Shown: positions 58,759 through 64,000 of the stretch, one piece after another
Layout of the letters: every line of letters begins with the position of its first letter
Numbering within the stretch: the first letter of the stretch is position 1
Assembly (NCBI GenBank): GCA_000697355.1
Contig: JNEN01001228.1
Coordinates: forward strand, 1-64,000
Length of the DNA stretch: 64,000 bases
Origin: Syncephalastrum monosporum B8922
Taxonomy: Eukaryota > Mucoromycota > Mucoromycetes > Mucorales > Syncephalastraceae
Direction: 5' to 3'
Position numbers and translations under genes: made by a program
Notes under the pieces: model-generated
The model's database searches: none
Seen by the model: the letters and a program-made list of their open reading frames with translations, nothing else
Told to the model about the DNA's origin: nothing

Positions 58759-61700
58759 ATGGCAGCCAGCAGCAGGACTGGTTCAGGCGCAGCCCACCCA
58801 CTTGAACCTCACACGGCTGCTACCACTATGACCACCACCGCCACGACCACCATCACTACTTCTGCCATGGCAAGATCGACCATGGTCTTGCGGCTCCAGT
58901 CAGACACAGTCTCATCCGAGTCGGATGAGGCCGCGCCTCATGAGCCGGTGCAAATGAAACAAGAGTCGAACTCAGCCTTTGACGCTGTGTTTCCTCCCTC
59001 CGCCTCCCAAAAGGAGGTCTACGATGCAACACTGATGCCGTTAGTCGATCCGTTTATACACCAAGGGTACATATGATCTTCCTTTGCGTTCTTCTGTTTC
59101 TTTTTGTATGTATTGACGGCATTGCAGCATTAATGTTACCGTTTTGGCATATGGGTATTCTCGCAGCTCCCCCAACCCCCAAACACAGGAACTATAGAAA
59201 CTGGCTTTCTCATCACACACGCGCACCAAACATTTGGTTGCCGTAATTCCAACAGCGCTGCCCGTTCGGGAAAAACACATACCATCGGTTGGCGTGCTCC
59301 GGAGGCCGAAAATCATAATCATACCGGCGGTAGGTTACAACAAAAGCGAGGCAAGATGGTCTGCTACACAGCTTAATATGGTTATTTGTACTAAACCATC
59401 CCCTCTCCCTCCTCCGCCCATCCTCCCTGCCACTAAATGTGGCCCCGATAAATATCTGTAGGCCTCATTCCCCGGTTCATTAGGTCGCTTTTGCCCGCAA
59501 TCACGCAAAGTGGGAAAAGTCTCTTTGTCTCGTTTGTGAAACAGACGCCGCGTGGAAGTGATCCATTCGATGATCGCCTTTTGCCTAAACCATCGACTGC
59601 GTCTCCGATAGGTGCTGATGGACATTGCTGTAACAGTGGCGCTGCTGCTCATGCGCCTGAGGTACATGAATGGCCCATCTATTCCGAGACCGATCTCCCG
59701 AGGTAAAGAAAAAAGATTTCTCACAGTCCTTTTTCTATTTTCCTTCTGGGGGTGTGATCACGTTCACTGATTTTTTTCTAAAGGATTCTGGCCGATTATG
59801 TTGATGATGATGATGATGTTATGGATAATAATGGCGAAGCGGTGACGTCCGTCGTTCTCACTGTTACCTTGAGGCCCTCCGAGGGAAAAGACGGAAATGG
59901 TATATTTTCGCGTTGCCAATTTATCGACACACAACAGCCCGAATCACTGCTACTCGAAGAAGAGCAAAAAGGTCAGATGGTACCATGGTTCCCGTTATCG
60001 CTTTGCGACAGAATATTATGGATTGCTTGTGTGAGGGAGACGGGCCGTGCGTTGGTCGAGAACAAAAGCGATCACGAGTCGCTTCTTTGTGCAAAGATCA
60101 CCCAACAAGCGGACGAATTGGAGCGCCTTCGGCTGGAGCGGGACGCGTTCAGATTGCGGGCGCAGATTGCTCACCTGACGACCTATCCGCTGCACATGCT
60201 GATGGAGACGCCACCCATTGCTGGTGAACACCTTGATTCTAGAGGGAAAGGCGAGACTCTTCCAGGTGCTCTCTACATGGGCCTGGGCAAAGATGGCAGC
60301 AGCGACGCCGAGACTGGCTCGCCAGAGCACTGTGCTGAAACAGGACAGGATCTGAAACAACAGCTGGCCAACGCTCAGCAGCAGCAGCTGTTAGGCATGA
60401 GCCGCACTCCCTCGGCTATGAGCGACGCCACTGTACGCCATGCTGACTATCATTCTCACCGCCTTCAAAGCAGCAACAACAGCAACAGCGGCATACATCC
60501 TCACTCTCCATCCGCTTCACGCCGGCCCGTCACCTCCTTATCTGGCAATCGTGTCAAGTTCGTTCCTGTCGCGCAGCGTATGAAGACGCATTCGTCGACC
60601 CTCAAACAACAGCGTCAGCAGGAAGAGCACGAGGCAATGTTGACCGCATATCTGCGAGAACTTGAGGTAATGAACATGGAGACGTGCGTTGTGTGCGTGG
60701 GGTCCGGTTTCAAGGGGTGGCGGCTGGATTTGCCACAAGCGCCTGTTGCGTTGATCACGGTCCTCTTCTTTCCCTCTATATACCCCTCACCTTCATCTTC
60801 TTTTCGTTATTCTTCTTGGATCGCGTCTACTCTCTCTACTTCCCCTCCCCCGCGATTCTCTTTTACCAATTTTATTTCCAGACACCGGATGCAGCATTCA
60901 GGTGAGAGAGCGAGTGTCGTTTTTATTTGATCATTGGGTGGGGAAGGCCGTGACTTTCTCAACCGGATCCCGCCTTACTCTCTCTAGCGCAAACAATCTC
61001 ATGTTTGTTTGGTCACAGCCTTCGAATGAAACAGTGGCGCAACGCACCACTTCGCGGCCGCCTCCGGAAACATATCAAGAGGAAGAAGACGAACTCGAAG
61101 CATTGGTAAGACCCTGATGGAAGTGAAAGCTCCCGCCTTGTTATTTTTCGCGCCCAGTCGTGCTAAAAACTAAGCTAGCAAGTACCATCATGGAGTGACA
61201 CGCCGCCTCGAACGTCAACGACGCCAGTGGATGATAGCAGTAACCATAATAATACCAACGATGCAGGGTCTCGGCGAGAATCCCTTTCATGGACGGATTC
61301 TTTCGTGGACGACTCGGACTACTCCATTGCCCTGACGACGACAACCACAAGTTCCCGCGGGGTCAGGCCTGCCGCGGCCATGGAAAAACGCCGGAGCAGG
61401 GATCTACTCAAGATGCTCCACCAAGCACAGGCCGACTTGCTTGTCAAGAAAGAGCTGGTTGGTCAACTGGAAAAGTCCGAGGATGAATATACCCAGATGC
61501 GGACGACGTACGAAGATCGACTCAAGGAGCTCGAGGCTCACCTCGATGAGGTCGAGAAGCAACGTGACCGAGCGCTCCACGTTGTACCCACTGCCCATGC
61601 CACGACACCACGGCGTCGTACGGCAGCACCCAATACCAAGGCAAACAAGTCTCAGGAAGACATGCGACGCGGCTACGAAGCGCGTATCAAAAAGCTGACG

Positions 61701-62117
61701 AGCGAGAACCAAGAATGGAAGCGAAAGCATGCGCAGGCTAACAAGACACTGGAGACAGCTCGGGCCAAGGCAGAGACCTACATTAGCAAGATGCGGGCAG
61801 AAATGGATACCCTTAAGCTAGAGAAAAAGCAGCTGAGCAAGGCGCTCCGAATGAGTGACGACCGGCTGCGGGAACAGGAACGTGAGCTGACGTTGCTCCG
61901 CAAGCGCGAAACGGCCGCGGCAGAGGCCAGGCTCAAGATGGAGCAACAATACGAACAGACGCTGCAAAGGCGCTCGGACGAGCTGGCGAGCGTCTCGCAA
62001 CACATGCGCCAGCTCACGGCTGTCCTGCGTCGGGCGGCGGCAGATGGTATCACCTTGTCTGACACGGCTCTCGATCGGCTTATGCAGCGAGCCACGGACC
62101 GAGCATCATCGAAATAA
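58759..62117 (+). CDS. Highly divergent kinesin-like protein (KIF4/KIF21-like), probable pseudo-motor
   Basis: Seven exons: 58759-59066, 59128-59154, 59256-59329, 59462-59702, 59784-60666, 61019-61105, 61179-62117; 852 residues. The N-terminal 300 residues align by eye with a kinesin motor: FDAVFPPSASQKEVYDATLM, VDPFIHQG-INVTVLAYG, then GAARSGKTHTIG in place of GQTGSGKTYTMG (Gly112-Thr119), GLIPRFIRSLLPA, VSFVKQ, SVVLTVTLRPSEG and IACV. Switch I (SSRSH) is absent, and switch II (normally VDLAGSE) reads FIDTQQPES (263-271). The C-terminal half is coiled coil (LVKKELVGQLEKSEDEYTQM, RRGYEARIKKLTSEN-like), close to KIF4/KIF21. ATP-driven motility is unlikely; a microtubule- or partner-binding scaffold role is inferred. 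The 354-bp intron 60667-61018 is long; a 20-nt piece inside it was rejected as an exon. Confidence 0.72.
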
Positions 62118-62275
62118 ACATCCATCCACACAGAAAGTTTTCCCACATACGCGCGCAAAGAAAACCTGTTTGTCTGACTGTCATCTCATCATTTTTTCTT
62201 TTCCACTCTTTTTCTTATTTACTTCTTTTTGCATTATTTTATCGTTATTACCTTCCCATCAATAACAACGAGAGT

Positions 62276-63420
62276 ATGTTAGTCTCCTTGTCTGTCGCGG
62301 TCCTTTCACAGCGGGAGCAACAACAGCGACGTTGTAAAGCGAATGAGCGCCATGATACGCTCGCATCATTGGCCCGGCGAGAAGGGCTTCCACCGGGCGA
62401 GCCGACGCGTCGACTTCAGCTGATACCCTGCCAGCTCGGAGAGCAATCGATCGCGATGATTGACCGCGACATCCAGCCGAACACACAGCTTGTCCTCGGG
62501 CGCTTTACAGACCGACGACTCGAGCCCAACCGTATCTCACTACGCAATAAGGTCGTCAGCCGGCACCACGCCGTGATCTATACCCAAGCCGACATGCTCT
62601 ATATCCGCGACACACGCTCGTCGGCTGGCACCTTTGTCAACCACTGCCGCCTTAGTCCGCCGAACAAGGCGTCGAAGTCTTACCGGCTTATGCAAGGCGA
62701 CATTATTCAGCTCGGTACCGACTTCCATCGTGCAGGTCAAGGTAAAATAAACAAGTTTAAACAAATAAAGCAAGGAGACCCGGGAACTGAAGGCCAGGTT
62801 TTTTTTTTCCATCCACGTTGTATTATGGTTTGACAGGGCTCTATGAAGCCGTCAAACTGCGTGTGGTACTCAACCAACCACCTCCGCCGCTGGTGCACGA
62901 CATGAGGTAAAAAGTTCATGCATTCCGGATTGTATAACAAACAAACTGGGCGTTTCTAAAAAGCTCCAAGCTAACTCAAATTCAAAAAAGGTATGATGGC
63001 TATCTGCAACGGAAGAAGAAAAGCACAAACAGCAGCAGCAGCAGCAGCAGCAACAGCAAGAAGATCCAAGAAGATCCGGAAGAAATGTGCTGCATCTGTT
63101 TGTATCCCATCACAGCCATGCAGGCGCTCTTTGTAGGACCATGTCAGCACGCGTTTCACTACAAATGCTCCCGGCCACTGCTGTGCCATTATCCCAACTT
63201 CCAATGCCCACTCTGTCGTAAGATGGCTGATCTCGAAGCCAGTGTGGTCGTTGGCAGTAGTCTTACTAGTGAGAGTTGTAATGATAGAAAAAGAAGTGAC
63301 GATAGCGAGGTCCCTCATAGAAGAAGGGTTAACAGCAGCAGCAGCAGTAGGAGTAGTAGTAGTAGTTGTAGCAGCGACAGAAGAGTACCATCCACCAAGG
63401 ACGTCGCAAAGCAAGAATAA
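62276..63420 (+). CDS. DMA1: FHA-RING E3 ubiquitin ligase, Dma1/CHFR-RNF8 type
   Basis: Exons 62276-62741, 62837-62906, 62991-63420; 321 residues. An FHA domain binds phospho-Thr (LVLGRFTDR, NRISLRNKVVSRHHAVIY, DTRSSAGTFVNHCRL, LMQGDIIQLGTDF), followed by a RING-H2 (CCICLYPITAMQALFVGPC, QHAFHYKC, CPLC) that recruits E2 enzymes. This order is that of fungal Dma1/Dma2, which act in the spindle-position and septation checkpoint. A Ser-run (CAG/AGC repeat, about 63034-63060) separates the domains, and a second Ser-rich tail ends the protein. The start is 158 bp after the kinesin-like stop on the same strand. Confidence 0.93.
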
Positions 63421-63613
63421 AGACAAACAGAAAGCAAGAGAGCGCATAGCTACCCCTCCTTTTCTTCTTCTTGGTGGTGGCGGTGGTGGTGGTGATGATA
63501 ATGATGACGATGATGATGCTAGTGAGGGTGGTGGCGCGCTTTGGGTTCTGATAAAGTTGAGGTTTGAGAGGTTTATTCCAAAGAGTGAAAGAAAGTATAG
63601 GATATAAATCCTT

Positions 63614-64000
63614 TTACTCCTGGGAACGCAGACGGGCACCAGCGTTGATGACCTTGACGTTCAGCTGAGCAGCACGCTCGAGGAGCTCGACGCGCTTCTT
63701 GGCAGAGACGTTGTGGGCAATCTCGGCAGCAAAGGTGCGGTTGTGCATGAGGAGCATGTTGAGGTCAGCGACGTTCTTGACGGTGAACTTCTGGAAGCCG
63801 TTGGGCAGCAAGTGGCGGGGCTTCTTGTTCGAGCCATAGCCAATCTTGGGCATGGGAGCCTGGCCACGGAAACGACGGCGGATGCAGCTGTCGATACCCT
63901 TGGGCTTTCTCCACGACTCCTACATTACAGCAGTGAATGTGAATAACGACGATTCTAATGAGTGATTCCGGTTCAATGCGATGCTTACACCGACACGGTT
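63614..64000 (-). CDS. RPL32: Ribosomal protein eL32, 3' part, cut by right edge
   Basis: Last exon 63919-63614 plus 12 bases of the previous exon (64000-63989), joined across a 69-bp GT-AG intron. The peptide runs [68 protein letters not shown] and stop, which is the C-terminal 106 residues of eL32 of the 60S subunit. The 5' exons and start lie outside. Convergent with the FHA-RING gene, 193 bp between stops. Confidence 0.96.

Noticed and set aside
60882..60901. 20-nt potential exon in the kinesin-like gene
   Set aside because: It would break the reading frame to the next exon; skipping it gives an exon chain divisible by three.
1..64000. CRISPR arrays, bacterial operons, prophage or viral replication genes
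   Set aside because: No regularly spaced direct repeats, and all genes are eukaryotic with spliceosomal introns.

Overview
The window reads as nuclear DNA of a filamentous, early-diverging fungus, most likely Mucoromycota (Mucorales-like). The evidence is: protein-coding genes split by short GT-AG introns (about 40-70 bp, with CTAAY branch sites), compact spacing, relics of Tc1-type transposons, a decayed F-box/TPR-type gene of the kind that is expanded in Mucorales, and genes such as a SERINC/TMS1 protein and a CTC1-like telomere protein. No bacterial, organellar or viral replication module, CRISPR array, rRNA or convincing tRNA was seen. For most multi-exon genes the exon chain was worked out by hand and checked for a summed coding length divisible by three; that test does not apply to the two genes cut by the window edges.

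Layout. 1-1316 (-): 5' end of a C1-tetrahydrofolate synthase with a mitochondrial-type leader and a second in-frame start. 1.8-3.5 kb: gene debris, including a Tc1 transposase relic. 3640-7099 (+): CTC1-like CST subunit. 7.1-9.3 kb: mostly empty, with an RRM-like fragment and a broken gene. 9581-12557 (-): alkali-cation-type P-type ATPase. 12.6-18.0 kb: a long gene-poor tract that contains a GC-rich, Pol III-like structured RNA candidate at about 16.85-17.22 kb. 18052-19362 (-): intact IS630/Tc1-like transposase with an altered first catalytic residue. 19.8-20.7 kb: retroelement gag/ORF1 relic with zinc knuckles.

From 20.9 kb to 45.7 kb the window is gene-dense housekeeping: SERINC/TMS1 (+), OSH3-type oxysterol-binding protein (-), penta-EF-hand protein (-), an acidic SANT-like protein (-), PEX5 (+), EME1 (-), ARPC5 (-), XRN1 (+), a LACTB2-type metallo-beta-lactamase (-) and a copper amine oxidase (-). 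From 45.75 to 50.0 kb it is again gene-poor. Then follow a membrane-type casein kinase 1 (+), the F-box-like relic, a stomatin-like protein 2 (+), a small polyQ ORF (-), a highly divergent kinesin (+), a Dma1-type FHA-RING ubiquitin ligase (+), and the 3' part of ribosomal protein eL32 (-), cut by the right edge.

Functional themes. Three neighbouring genes point to peroxisomes: the import receptor PEX5, and two proteins about 10 kb away that end in PTS1-like tripeptides (SRL and NKL). Genome maintenance is represented by CTC1 and EME1, RNA decay by XRN1, and lipid and membrane handling by SERINC, OSH3 and SLP2. The most unusual items are the kinesin that has lost its switch I/II signatures, the OSH3 with a changed EQVSHHPP signature, the DDE transposase with Gly in place of the first Asp, and the unassigned structured RNA candidate.
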